Shown: positions 36,558 through 49,078, counted from the first letter of the stretch. The stretch is 64,000 nt of DNA from Neolentinus lepideus HHB14362 ss-1 (GCA_001632425.1 KV425648.1:22817-86816); one strand, 5' to 3'. The notes: generated from the letters alone by a model not told the origin. Numbers and translations: made by a program.

Positions 36558-38888
36558 CTAGGACGACGGTCCATCAGGACTAGCCCGATAGGATGCGCCT
36601 GAACCATTCGCCAGTGGATCACAAGAGACGAAAGCCTGCGTGCTCCATACAAGGTTGCCGTGCCCAGGATCGTGGACAAGCTCTTGCGGACATTGGAAGT
36701 GGATTTTTTCATCCGAGAACCAGATCTCTGATTCCAGTGATACGTCAGGCTTTGGCGTACCGCAGTCGAACGACAGCGCACGTCTGCGAGCCTTCGGCCA
36801 GCGGTATCCAGGGACGTAGGACATCTGATAGGCCCTGTCGCGTATTAGAGCCCATTCGCTGAAAGAACTCAATTCAGTGAATACTCAATAAATCCAGACC
36901 AAACGATGGCTCACATATCCCAGAAGAAGTGATGATTCTTGATCTGTGCGATGGTGGGCCGTACGCTAGGATCTGCGACGAAGATCTGGAGAAGAGTTAG
37001 ACCCAAGCGCATATACGATAACCGGTGATACTGACCTCTCTCAACAGTTCGACAGCGTCCCAGTCCGAGACATAGGTCTCGATTTCAATATCAGCCGAAA
37101 GTATAGCCCTTCGCACTTTTTCATCATCCCTGCCATTGAAGTAAGGCTTCAAAAACGTACAGAGTTAGACCAGATGTTCCGGGAAGCGTAAACACAGACT
37201 TACGCAGCCATCACCGATGAACATCTCCAACAGAACTAATCCAAACGCCCATATATCAACGCTCCCGTTGTAACCTTCACAGTCCTCCAGCAACATCTCT
37301 GGTGCCTTATATCCCCGTGTCCCACAGTTTGCTGTTGCCCTGCAAAACTGGAACTGGTAGTACGACTTGCCCTTATTGTCAAATGCTCGGGCCATGCCGT
37401 AGTCGATGAGACATAAGTGACCGGATGGGGAGATGACGATATTATCAGGCTTGATATCACGATGGATTATGAATAACTTGTGCAAATCCTCGATAGCAAG
37501 CAGCTACGAGTGAGAAGGCTGACTCAACATCATAGCTTCAACACAGAGGAGAAGACACGTACCAGCTCGGCGGCGTAAATTTTCATGTCCCATTCACTTA
37601 ACGCGTACTGGTCTTCGCACAACCTCGTTCGCAGGGTTTGCGGATATAATTTCTGAAGACGGTAATGGTCAGTTTCTCGTGATAGCACCGACAAGAGCGG
37701 TTTCCTCACCGTAACGAAATAGACATTAGCATCGTCCTGGAAGGAGGCATGCAGTGATGCGAGGAAGGGACTTTTAGACTCCATAGTGATCCTCTCCCAC
37801 ACCATCTTCTCGTCGAAAAGCCAGTCGAAAACGCCTTTCTCTGCGAGCTTGCGCTTGTGGAACACCTTGATCGCCAGGTTTTCTTCCGCACTCGACCTGG
37901 CGTGAATGACACGTCCAAACCCACCTTCACCTAGAATGCCTAGAACAGAGTACGACTCGTCACCGTTGAAGATGAGTCCCGTACGGCGAGCTTCATCTGG
38001 AGAGACGATATCACCAACTAAGTGCTTCGGACGCTTGGGAGGATGGCATGGTTCGACGACAAATCCTGCCTTTGTTCCCGACTCCACGGCCGTTTCCTTT
38101 TCCAATGTCACAACATAATCAAGCACTGGAGAACCTAAAGCGGATTTGAAACTGATCCTGTCGACTATATTGCTGGACGCGATGGACGGAGATTCACCAC
38201 CAAAGGGTGGCACGACCTCCAGCACCTCCAAAGGTGTCATGTATGCGGAACATCCTGAGCCCTGAAGTTTCAGACACTGTGGAGAGATTTCAAGTGCCTT
38301 GGAAAGCACGCTTGAGTGACTGCGCTCCGACTTGAATGGCGCGTCGACTAATGTCCGTACTCGGTGGGAGGGAATATGAGCGGAGGGATCGACTATGGCC
38401 GAATGGAATAGCTCGGGCGTTTCAAAACTGGGAGCTTGAGGACTACTTGACGATGCAGGCGATGAAGTGACGGGTGGCAGGGCCTGGGTGCGGAGTGGAA
38501 CTGCGGTGGCACGTGTGGATTGTGGTTTGGCGACGAAAACTGGAGGCTTGAACACCTGAAATGGGGGACACGGTGGCAGATGATGAACCTCCGTCATGAT
38601 ACCAATGGACGCGACCGCTTTGACGCTCGTCAGACGCAGTTGTGGCTGCGGTTTGTCGTGGAGCGTGCCAGAGAGATACGCTTGGACAATGACTCTGACC
38701 GTGTCGTGGATGCCAGGTAATACACATACCAATCTTAGGATACATTTCTCGAGTAAGCTAAGACGGGGAGGTGTGGCAGACGGTCCAATGGAGATGAGGA
38801 ATTCTGTGGTAGCGGGAGCAGCCATCCGGGCGTTCGGCTTGGGTCCAATGCCAAAGAGGATATCTGAGACGCGTGCCCTTAAAGACAT
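36558..38888 (-). CDS. AGC-like serine/threonine protein kinase
   Basis: Exons 37710-38888, 37563-37652, 37204-37503, 37036-37146, 36915-36985 and 36558-36858 give 683 aa from ATG 38888. An N-terminal Ser/Pro-rich extension of about 310 residues precedes the kinase: G-loop GEGGFGRV (320-327), Lys341 in LAIKVF, catalytic HRDIKPDN (Asp439), DYG (457-459) where DFG is usual, and GTRGYKAPEM. Insertions around YYQFQFCRATANCGTRG and a C-terminal tail without a hydrophobic motif set it apart from standard PKA or Sch9. It is probably an Agaricomycete-specific AGC-like kinase. All key catalytic residues are present, so it is likely active. In-frame sequence upstream of 38888 has no ATG. Confidence 0.82.
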
Positions 38889-40308
38889 GGCGAGGGAAAT
38901 AATGGGAGGGAGGGAGGTAGGAGGGGTGAAAGCGAGGGTTGAATGTAACGACGCGTGCGTCCAGAATTTAACGGAGCCTACGGTTACCACGATCGATCAA
39001 AGTGCATTTGCCCGAAAGGGTGGCCAAAGCGACGCGAACCACTGATGGCAGAACCGGCAGGTCACGCGGGCGTTCAGATATCGATGACTCTTTAGTTCCC
39101 TATAAATGGATTGAAAGCACACGAGCACATTCGTGGCTGGAGAACTGGATGTGGCAGAGGAACCAGAGCATCCTTACATAAGCAGACTTCTTTCATGACA
39201 TTCGGCGCTATTAGGACAATGGACTTGATAAGTTTTAAGGGACTTCATAAAGACGACCAGCTCTTGATAGAATTTGAGGTCTGATGTCGAAGGATTCCCG
39301 GACTCCTAGAATTCAAATTCCTCGACCAAAGTCCTAATTCATGGTGTAAAAGCGGTCTCAATGGCTTGCGATAGCGTCCCTGTATAGAAGCATGTTGAGG
39401 ATCATTATTTATAATTATGCGACAATCAGTTTCATTGCAAAATATATGCAACAGACGCCTCCAACTTTGACGCACCGGCAATATAACGCCAAGCTGGATA
39501 GCTAAAAGAATGAATTACGGATATCCTTCAGAATCTCTCAGGCCGGAGAGCATATAGGGAGATACCGGAGCATCGGAGCCAGTGTAGGAGATCGCATTTC
39601 ATCCGACAGAGAACTCGGATCACTCCCTCACTTGCAGAGTAGCATCGACCGAAAGGGATCCGAATGAGCTGTCCCCAGCCATTCTTGATGCTTCTACCCA
39701 GAAAACTATGCCAGGTCTTGCGTTCGAGGTCTAGTCACAAAGAACAGCAGACTGATAGTTCCAGCTTGGGCCATATGAGAAGACCCTACCTATGATTTCT
39801 TGCCAAATTTAAAACCTCGCGCTGCGCATAAAATGCGGCTCGTTCTTCAGATACTACGTAGGACTTCTGGAGTCCTAAGCGTGTCAAATACTAGAGGCAC
39901 GAGATGACTCGAGCTTGTGAGGAATGTGGAAACTGGTGCTCTTGCGGCACGTAACGCTCAGCCCTGTCAACGTCCGAGGAGACGTGTCGTTCTTCCGGTG
40001 CAAAGTTGTGCCGCCCCAGCCACTAACGAGCGGATAACATCGGTCTGAACTGCGAAAATAATATAGCTGCAAATTGAAACTACGAAGGGCAAAAGATCTA
40101 TAAGCGATAAATCCCAATATGTGCCTGTACAGTAGAAGTGGTATCATCACAAACCAGGATATAGCGTTGCTACAGCACTAGTATACAGGTAATATGAAAC
40201 GTGTGGTGTGCGTGCGCGATGCATAATAATCCATGCAAGTAAGAAAAATCGTGCGGGTCAAGATGCGAAGGCATGCGATCATAATGCATAGGACATGACG
40301 GGGAAAGA
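38889..40308. other. intergenic, no gene seen
   Basis: About 1.4 kb between two minus-strand genes: the promoter of the kinase gene and the 3' flank of the coiled-coil gene. No recognisable gene or repeat. Confidence 0.45.
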
Positions 40309-43300
40309 CTACTTGGCTGGAGAGGAGGTCACTTTGTTAGCCTCCATGATCTCTTCGAGCTGCTTCTTCCGTTTCGTTTCGAGGTCCTTCTGGCGCTTGA
40401 GAGACCTATGATCGCCCAGTTAGTCATGATCGACTTTTCCGGAAAGGGCAGTACTCACTCCAGTTGATTCTCGAGTTCGACAATCCGCTCCTTATTGCCT
40501 TGCTTCTCCCGCTTCACCTTCTCCTCAGCCGCCTTCATCCTAGCTTCGTACTCCTTCACACGCGCTTCCCACCTGTCGCCGGCAGCCGTAGACTTCTGGT
40601 TGGTCGTAGCAACTCGCTCCTCCATTTGAGCGAGCTGATTCTGGGCAATAGTCATTCGGCGCTCTGCATTCGTCGCCCGTGATCGCAATGCCCGAATCTC
40701 CATCGATTCACCTTCGTTCGGGCGCTTCAGCTTAGACAACTGGGCGGTGAGATCCGAGTTCGAGCTCTGGATAGCGGTCAGCGCATTGGATCCAATAGAC
40801 GATGAGCTACGAACCCTCAGAGCTTCGAGCTCGCCTTCCTTCGAGCTCATCTGGCGACGCCAAGAAGCCTTCGCATCAGCATAGTTCTTCAAGCCAGCCT
40901 CGAACTTGTCGATCTGCTTCCACCGCTGATCAAGCTGTTTCTTCAGATCCGTCAACTTCTCCATGTACTTGGCTTCCACCTCCTTGCAGCGTTTGTCAAA
41001 GTCGAGCTGAATGGAGCTGAGCTGCTTTAACCGAGTGATCAAGTTGTCATGGAAGACACTAAAGTTGGTGTAAGGCTTCGTCTCGGCCTGACTGCCCTTC
41101 TTCTACAAACCAAAAATTGTTCAGTAAAGACAGGCCGAAGATAGATAGGTGAACACTAACGGGTGTCTTGTCAACACCAAGAATCTTATCCATGTACTGA
41201 TAAATAGTCAACAAGAGCGTATTCCGCTCAGTGAGCTGATCTCTGTACTGCGCCTCCGCCGCCAGCAACGACCTCTGGTCCTTCGACAACCGCTGCTCAA
41301 GCTCCGCCACCCGTGTCCTGAACATCGATACATCCGCCTCCGCAGCCTTCAGCTGCGCCTGCAGCGCATCCAGCTTCTCAGACAAGTTCAGCCGCGCCTG
41401 CGTCTGTGCCGCGAGCTGCGTCGTGAGGTCGCGGTTCTCCGCGTGCAGCTTGTCGATGACGCCGTCGCGCTCGCGCGTCTTGCCGTCGCGGCTGTCGAGC
41501 TCCTTCCGCGCGCGCGCGAGCTCGTCCTCGACGCGGTCCAGGTCACGCTTTAGCCGGTCGACCTCGAGCTGCATCGAGAACTTGGCGGTCGTGTGCGACT
41601 CGCTGGTCTTCTTCGACTCGTCCTCGAGTCTCTGCAGCGCGGACTGAACAGTTGCCAGATCCGCATCGCGCTGAGTGAGTAAAGACTGTGTCCGTGCCAA
41701 GTCGTTGAGAGCCGACTCGAGGGCGGATTCCTTGGCCTCAAGTGCCCGACGTTCTTGCCGAAGCTCGATGTCGTGCTCTTGCTCGATAGCAGTAATCTGG
41801 GACTCTGCGTGCTCTCGGCTTTCGCGTTCCCGTCTGAGCTCGCCCACGAGATCTTCAATGTGTCGCGATAGCTCGTCTTCTCTACCGCGTAACTTGTCGA
41901 CCTCATCTGCAAGATGCGCAGACTCATCTTCCTTCTCTTGTAACTCAGACTTGAATGCACCAATTTTCTAGGAGAACAACTTGTGTGGCTTGGACTATAA
42001 TACTAGCAAGTAAACTCACGTCTTTAAGCGCAACGCACGTAGCCTCCAACCGCTCTCGCTCGACTGCCCAGTCTTCTGCGTTTCGCTCATTATCTGCACG
42101 AAGCTGTTCGATCTCGTCTTCGAGATTGTAAACCTGCTGGCCAAGACGCTCAATCTCCCGATTACCAGCTTCGATCTCACCGTCCTTTTCTTCTGACTCC
42201 TGCTCCAGATGCGCCAAAGCAGCCTCAAACTTTACATGCAAATCCTCATTGTTGGCTTCATACTCCGCGATATGCATCCGCAGTTCCTTTGATTCGGCGT
42301 CTCTCTCAGCAATCACCTGCCCAACTTCTCAGTTAGCGATATACCAGATACAGTACCAGATCCACTCACATCCCGCAACTCCTCCACCAAGCCTCTCGCC
42401 TCCTCTACCTCCCCCCGCCACTGTTGCTCCAACACCTGCGCATCCCGCTCATGCTCCCCAATCAAATCCACAATCTCCGCATTCTTCATTTCTAACTCGT
42501 CCTCCTTCTGCTGCAGCTCAATCGTAATCGCAGCCAGCTTATCCCGCACTGCGTTCATACCCTCCTCCACCATCTCCCGCTCCTCCCGCTCCTCCAGGAT
42601 CTGCGCCCGGCTCTCACTCCGCTCGATCGCCTCGGCCTCTCGCCGGTGCTGCAGATCCTCGAGTTGCAGACGCAGGCTCTCCACCATATCTGCCAGATCC
42701 TCCTTCTCGTCCTCCCGCTGCGTGATCAGCTCAGCCTGGTCATCAATCACGAGCCGCAGGTCCTCATTCTGCGCTTCCAGCTCCTCGATCCGCCGCGCCA
42801 TGCGGTCCCGCCGCCTCTCGCCGGCCTCGTCCACGGACGTCTCCCCCTTCTGCGCCAGGAGGTCCTGCAGGCGGAACATCTCCTCTTGGTTGTCCTCCAG
42901 CAGCGCGTGCTGGCTCTCCAGCTCGTACTCCCGCTGCGCGAGCTGCTCCTCGAGCTCCGCGCACTTGATCTCCATATTCCGTAGCTGCCCGTCCTCAGGC
43001 CCGACAGCCTTCCGCCGCCGCAACTCCCGGATCTCGCGCTCCCGCTCCTCCAGTTTCTCTTCCAGCTCCAGCTCGCGGCTCCTTGAGCCCGCGCCCGCAC
43101 CTTTCTGCACACGCTCCAGCTCCTTCGTCTGCTCGAGCACGAGCTTCTTCAGCTTCTTCAGCTCCATGCGGTGCTGCTGGACCTCGATCTTCAGGTTGAT
43201 GTTCTGCTTCAGCGCCGTCTCCATCTGGTCCGGCGCGAGCTGCGCCAGCCGCTCCTCGAGGAAATGGACCTTGAGCTGCAGATTGAAGTTGTCCTTCTTG

Positions 43301-43778
43301 AGCTGGTCGATGTGCTACGCCAGAGTTGGTTAGAATAACGAGAGATACATAGCCCAATGTCTACCTTTTCCTGATCGCGCAAGGTGAGGTTCGACACGCC
43401 CTTGGCCCCGTTTGCTCGTGTCCGCTTCGACCGACCCGGCAGGGGCGTCTCTGGGTCGTCCCCCCACTTCTTCTCTCTGTCCGGTGTGTCCAATATGCCC
43501 GTCTCTCCATCATCGTTCCCGTCCCTGGCTGTCCTGGAAATCATGGGGGTCGCCTCATCGCTCCTCCTCCTGGAGAAACCGGTCTGGTGAGCGGGAGGAG
43601 ATGGGGTAGAAAGAGGTGCTGACGAGACTGCAGTTGTTCCAGATGAAGCAGAAGGAACGCGGACGCTGGTTCTGTTCGGAATAGAGAATGTCGAGTTGAG
43701 GGAACCCAGGGAGAGGTCTGGGTGAGTGCCTGTGGATTGTATGGAAGTGTCTGGTCGCGTGTTCGGCACGGCCGCCAT
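40309..43778 (-). CDS. Mto1/ApsB-like microtubule organiser, coiled coil with Cnn_1N motif
   Basis: Exons 43365-43778, 42370-43314, 42020-42316, 41161-41967, 40459-41102 and 40309-40405 give 1067 aa, in frame throughout. After a Ser/Thr-rich N-terminus the segment LTLRDQEKHIDQLKKDNFNL, continuing LKVHFLEERLAQLAP (from about residue 131), matches the centrosomin motif 1 (Cnn_1N). In fission yeast Mto1 and Aspergillus ApsB this motif binds and activates the gamma-tubulin complex at spindle pole bodies, septa and cytoplasmic MTOCs. The remaining 850 residues are almost continuous coiled coil (heptad-rich Glu/Leu/Arg). Near the end VFHDNLITRLKQLSSIQLDFD may be a conserved C-terminal patch. It is an intact core cytoskeletal gene. 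Confidence 0.88.
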
Positions 43779-44091
43779 GTCGTAGAGGTAGCAGCCGAAC
43801 AAAAGTGAAGAGATAAGTTATTTTCAAAAGATGAAGGTATAGAAAGAAATGCGTGCAGCTTGCAGGTCGTTTCCAACAATAGTCGCACGAACGTGTTCAC
43901 GTGCGTACCCACGTGACAGCCGTACTAAACAAGTCCTCACAGTGCGTATGAGCATACTGATATTCTTTGTACGTATACGTCGGTGCCCCACTTACTTCAG
44001 GGAGAGTTGAGCTTGCTTTATCTGAGTTTGACGGTGTGATTCCCTAGGTGATTAGACTTGAAATTATATTAGGAATTCTATACATGACATA
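43779..44091. other. intergenic, promoter of the coiled-coil gene
   Basis: No gene is seen. The short frames here continue the antisense or upstream reading of the first exon. Confidence 0.4.
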
Positions 44092-44299
44092 TGTCGGAAA
44101 TTTCCGAACTGCCCTTGCAAGGCCCGACAAGGCTAACTATTCTCTGAGAATGCCCGGATCATTATAATGGTCTTGCCATGGGCCTTGCCATGGACTTCTA
44201 AGGTCCAAATATCACGGAATTGCCTTGTCAGGTCATGGCAAGACAGTCTCAAGGTCCTCAAGACTTTTCCCTTGCAAGGCGAATCGGGTTTTACCGACA
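44092..44299. mobile_element. MITE-like element with TA target duplication
   Basis: The 208-bp segment begins TGTCGGAAATTTCCGAAC and its end, reverse-complemented, begins TGTCGGTAAAACCCGATTC. Both ends then run into a CCTTGCAAGG block. It is flanked on both sides by TA (44090-44091 and 44300-44301). The interior is built of GGCAAGAC/CCTTGCC palindromes. Small size, imperfect inverted ends and TA flanks fit a Tc1/mariner-type MITE. Confidence 0.6.
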
Positions 44300-44579
44300 T
44301 ATATTCAATACGCTAACTATGAGCGACTGAAATATGGACAGGATAAGGTGCTAATCTTCATAGACATGTTCACTGAGATCTTTTAGGATCTTGTATGTAC
44401 AAAATTATCAGATCAGTCACTCAGACTTATATACTTTCCAAGACGGAATACAGGACATCATTTCCTTACTTCTTCGCGACGAAGACTTCTTCCTTCCGTC
44501 CAAAGCATGCTGAAAGATTAAAAAAAATGTTGCAGCAGTAAGTCCAATACAAGAGTTCTATGTCTCTCATCAGGAAATG

Positions 44580-45180
44580 CAAATATCTCCGGATGGAGAC
44601 GGCGTCTCCATGGCTCCATCTGGAGTACGCGTCTCCATCTAGCACGTGACGGAGACGCGTGGTCTGGATGGAGGCACTACCTGTCTATAAAGCGGTCTCC
44701 TCAGAGTTGTTGTGTCTGCAATGGGCATAATATATTCTGGATATCATGTAACATGTACAGAAGGTTAATTTGGCAGCAATACAGTGCATCCCTCAGGCTC
44801 TGACCTACATATTACATGGAACTTGGCTGTCAGAAACCTCCACAACCATCTTATACTGTTGCAGATGTCCCAAATGGCCTCATAAACAATTTGGGTGTGA
44901 TACAGAAGTATAAAATGAGTATATGGACTATCATCAAGGTCCCAAGAAGCCCTACAATACCTAGCATCAGGTGTATAGGCTTCCGCCACAGGCCATGTGC
45001 TATCTCCATCTGGAGACAGTGTCTCCATGCGGCACGTGGTGGAGGCGGCAGCCTCCAGATAATAGGGGTACCTTTCCATCACTCCATCGCTCCATGTGCC
45101 TCCATATGGCTCGGCTGGAGAATTCCGGCTTTCCTGATGCTGTGGCATCAGAATCATCCAAAAGCGACACGTCCAATCAC
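44580..45180. repeat. inverted, palindrome-rich repeat region
   Basis: Clusters of GGAGACGCGTCTCC-like, TCCATCTGGA and GGTGGAGGCGG motifs occur at 44590-44690 and, in roughly reverse order, at 44990-45120. This suggests degenerate terminal inverted repeats of an older element of about 550 bp. No clear target duplication was found. The 148-codon frame inside (minus 44765-45211) has no domain. Confidence 0.4.
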
Positions 45181-45414
45181 GTGACTGTGATATAGTCACA
45201 TTCGCAATCACGCCTAATCACGCTCCTTTGTCTGGCAGCCTCCGTCCTCGTGCCCGAAGCGGGTCTACAGCACAGCCAGTTTGCGGACTGTTCTGCCTGC
45301 TGCTCCAGAAGAGCGACCGAACAAACGGCTCGAAAGACGTTGCGTCCACCATGAGGCGGCGACGTAGACATGCATATATAACTTTGGACGGGGAGGCTTG
45401 ATGCGATAACTACA

Positions 45415-45741
45415 ATGTTCACCTTCTGGACGTCTTTTGCTCGTCTTGTTTCTCGTCTTGCGCGCTACTATCCCCGCGCACGTCTGTGTAGAATGTACGC
45501 CCCATCCACGACAGACGTCCGGGAAGTACGACACACTCTGCTCCGCCGCCTGCCCCTCGAGCTGGCGGACGATATACTAGATATCGCTACATATCAGGTT
45601 GACTTGTCAGCGTCAAGGCACGCTGCAAAGACATCTCTGAGCATCGTGCCTCGGCGCCCTCTATATCTATATGAATTATGGTCGGGGGATGTCATCGGGG
45701 GTGGAGGTATTTGGAGAGAACGTGCCATTCTGTGTGATTAG
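45415..45741 (+). pseudogene. truncated paralogue of small F-box-like gene
   Basis: The 108-codon frame contains VRHTLLRRLPLELADDILDIATY, alignable with VRTVLLHHLPIELVDAILHLAEY of the gene at 25904. It then diverges and ends at TAG 45739 without the conserved WSSYPEN..SWTWF and PGWVNYV blocks. It is either a 5' fragment or a short independent protein. I favour a fragment. Confidence 0.45.
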
Positions 45742-47020
45742 TCGACATCAGTTCGGTACCGATTTTTGTCCGGTCGGATATCCATTTTTCCTACTGATTC
45801 AAGTAGTTTAGGCCCTCCAGGAATCGATCGTCGAGGTGGATCTGGAGGAGTAAGGCGATTGTGAGCCTCCTTAGGCCTGACGGATGATTGGCATCACGGA
45901 TAGAGGGCATACATAGGAGACGAAGCGCAGGAAGATGAGCACGGTTTCATCGGTTTCGGACCACGAAGGACGTTGCATTCAGTGCTTGACGTTGAGGTAT
46001 CCAAAGAGCGTCCTCGAGAAACTGGTGGGAAGATCTGGGTCGCGAGTCGTCCATCCCGGTTGTACATCCCGTCTGATATGGCGTTCATAACATAGACATA
46101 GCCATGAAGGTAGCAGTGCTCGCGCTGATAGTACCAGATCATGAGATTGTATATGTGCGAGCTGAGTCAGCCAGAGGTACATAGCGCGTTTTTGAGGAGC
46201 GGTGTCTAGAAATGAGGACGTCCTTAAAGGAGATCTGGCATGTAAATCAGGACGCTAGCTTCCAAGAGAGAGTCAATCCATGGGCTTGGTAGATCACGCC
46301 TTGATACGGTACTAAATTTAACAAGGAACGCAGAATGGACTTAGACAAGACGATCCTGCACAAGTCACAGCCCTCCACAGCTTTTGCATGCCAGCGTAGC
46401 ACAGTCCATTGTCCTCTGGAATGGTCTTGACGGGAGTCAACTGACTTCTGCGATAGTATCGAAATAGACCGAGAACAAGGTCTATGATGGTGATGAATCC
46501 GCATAATGCTTGCCATCGGCATATGTGACCGTTGCCTACACAGCTTAGAAAACAAGACGTTGAATTATTGATCCCAGTTGCAAGTCAAGATATCGAAGTG
46601 AATTCCGGTTAGACTCGACGATGGGCAGAGTATAAGCAAAGACGGAAGGCAAGAGACTCGGATTGTCAGCCACCTTGCCACGTGACACTGTGGTCTGCCG
46701 GGACCGCTATCTCCCTCGGAATGTCGTTAGGGGGCGGCAGTCCTGCGACCGGTCGCGGTAGTTCTGGACTTTGTGATCTCATCTGTTTGGCCATTGTTCC
46801 TCATTTGCCACAGCGTCAGTGGTTATATACGTCTCCTCAGCAAGCAAGTGCAACGCCTCTGGAATTTGAAAGCCTGACCACGCCACTAGTACTGCCACCG
46901 CCTCCCCGTCTCGGAGCTACTCGGACGTCTTAACTAGCAGCCCGGCCTATATACGCTCGCTCTACTCTAGGCTCCTAACTCTCCTTACCTTTTCTGTAAT
47001 CCTCGGTTCTGCAAGCAGCC
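45742..47020. other. gene-poor stretch
   Basis: Minus-strand frames around 45894-46182 (one with MNAISDGMYNRDGRLATQIF, overlapping another with TLFGYLNVKH) look like pieces of one decayed protein in two frames. I cannot name the family. Nothing else is recognisable. Confidence 0.35.
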
Positions 47021-47737
47021 ATGGTCCTCAGCTCAATACCGAGCCACTCCATCCATACCATTCATGGCACCTTATCAGGTTTCTCTTCTGGCCACAATTC
47101 ATCGAGTTACAAGGTCCTGGAGGCAATCGCACCACCCCCTCGCTCAGGAAACATGGCACCCCAGCGCATCTCATTTCCTTCCAAAGCCACACCCATCGCA
47201 ACCCACTCGGAACTGGAGAGCGACTCCCAGATATCCTGGAAAGTCGTTCGGCGGCCGACAAGAGTACCGCCGCGTCGTGCGCCCCCGCCACCGCCACGCA
47301 AGTGCGTCCCACCTCCTCCCATAGAGATCAAGTCGGACGAGGCGGACCCCTTCTCAGACGAGGCCACCAACTACATCACACTCGTCGATGCAACCCCTAC
47401 TCCTATCATAGACCTCTCCTCTTCGTACTCACCCCCCATCGAAATTCACATTCATCCCACCTCCGCGTGCAGCGAGCCGACATCGCAACCACTAGCATCG
47501 GATTCCATATTCTACCAGCCCCCGGGCCTGAGCCTGCCCTACTCCGAAGAGCAGCAACGTACGGCGGAGCATGCGGCGCGGTTGAAGTTTGTGGCAGGCA
47601 TGCTCATGACCCGAGTTCACTGCCACGTACGTCCGTTCCGTCGGAGACCTGTCCTGGATCCCTGGCTGAATTCATCGATGAAGAGAGCATATGTTAGGAG
47701 CGGGCTGTCGAGAGCGGTGTCGGTGGACGCAGAGTAA
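47021..47737 (+). CDS. proline-rich protein of unknown function
   Basis: A single exon of 238 aa with ATG in good context (GCAAGCAGCCATGG). The middle is Pro/Ser-rich, with RAPPPPPRKCVPPPPIEIKS and DPFSDEATNYITLVD. A C-terminal helical and basic part is YSEEQQRTAEHAARLKFVAG followed by MLMTRVHCHVRPFRRR. No known domain. Probably disordered, and conserved status is unknown. Confidence 0.5.
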   Translation: MVLSSIPSHSIHTIHGTLSGFSSGHNSSSYKVLEAIAPPPRSGNMAPQRISFPSKATPIATHSELESDSQISWKVVRRPTRVPPRRAPPPPPRKCVPPPPIEIKSDEADPFSDEATNYITLVDATPTPIIDLSSSYSPPIEIHIHPTSACSEPTSQPLASDSIFYQPPGLSLPYSEEQQRTAEHAARLKFVAGMLMTRVHCHVRPFRRRPVLDPWLNSSMKRAYVRSGLSRAVSVDAE

Positions 47738-49078
47738 CAAATGCGAGGGAGCGGAGAGACAGGATGGGGTTGCGTGCGTCCATCATGAACCCAAAGGACT
47801 TGTATAATCGTATTTGTTGTTTAATCAAGGGGACAGAATAGAGGCGTATAAGCCGTATACGGCATAAATTATCCATCATGTATCATTTACAAGCAATAAT
47901 CCATCACTCCGCATTTGTTCTGTCACTGCTGCGATTGTCTGTTCTGTCGTAAGTCGTGAGTTTCTGGGAGGGTACGGTACGTACACGCACTGTCTAAGCA
48001 TATTTTGCCTCGACTCCCAGGTCAGCTAAGGCGGGTGGAGGATTTAAATTTTAGAATATTTAAAACTGGACATTGATTCTATGTCCGAGTCGCGGATCTG
48101 TCTTCGTCGTTCACATAGGTTAGGTATTGGTTTAGTAGGACAAGGCTCTGCGATTCGTTGCAAGCATCAATATCGTACGCCCCATAAGAGTACTTGCTGC
48201 GTGGAAACTTGACTGGATGGAAAAGCTCAAGCCGAGTATATGTCCTACCGGTTACCGCAGCCGGATAAAACGGGCGTTTTCCGCTCAAGCTTTTGGACAA
48301 ATGGACCCCATACTGTAGATCCCAGATGTGAGAAGGCATGTCCCCGTTAACGAAGGAAAGCCACTTCCACCCGCGCTTCACGTCAGTACTTCACACGCGT
48401 TCTTCTTCTTCTTCTACCTCACCTTCGAGCGGAAGCCTCTTCTGCCAGTCTGGCTTTCATTCGAACTGGACCGGGAGACACCCCAGCTACATAGGCTATA
48501 GCAGCTGCGTTATTCTGGTGTTTTCTGATCTAGATAGCGCCACATATCAGCGGTCTTGTAAACATTGCGTGTCCCTTCAAGCCACAAACTTCTTTCGGTA
48601 ATTATAATTCCCCCAAGACGGCCGTTGTCTATCGCGTCTCTTGTCGTTTAATGCCGCCCGTCTCACATTGAGAGTACGTGTCTACTCGTTTCTCAGAGCA
48701 TATCACAACAGTCGAAAGTCCCTTCATGACTCGGAATTCCTCAAGAAATGGACAAGAATTGTTTTGCCTGCAACCTGGTCTCATGACTGACCGAACCCTA
48801 ACGGCATTCTGAATACTGACATTTCATTGGACCCCGCGCTGCCCGAAGGGCGGGTTTCAGGTGTGGGGTAACGCAATGTTCTAACCCTTTTCGTTCACGG
48901 ATAACAGATGATCGTTTGCGGACCCTCCTGCATGTCTCAACGAACCTTGCTCGTGAACAATCTGATGAACCCAGATGCCTGTATTGATTTGCCGGCAACT
49001 CATCGTCCCGCCCAATGCGATAGTGGTATTTAAGACCCCAGGCAATCACCTGGAAGGCGCTTCCTGCCCCCCTTGCTC
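47738..49078. other. intergenic, no gene seen
   Basis: Frames of up to 100 codons without domain similarity. The right end holds the promoter of the Hol1-type transporter. Confidence 0.4.

Noticed and set aside
42722..43333. 203-codon Ser/Cys-rich plus-strand frame
   Set aside because: Antisense shadow of the long coiled-coil exon of the Mto1-like gene. Composition is typical of a reversed Glu/Leu/Arg-rich frame.
44765..45211. 148-codon minus-strand frame
   Set aside because: It lies inside the palindrome-rich repeat region, rich in Trp/Met/Ser from repeated TCCAT/GGAGAC words, with no domain.
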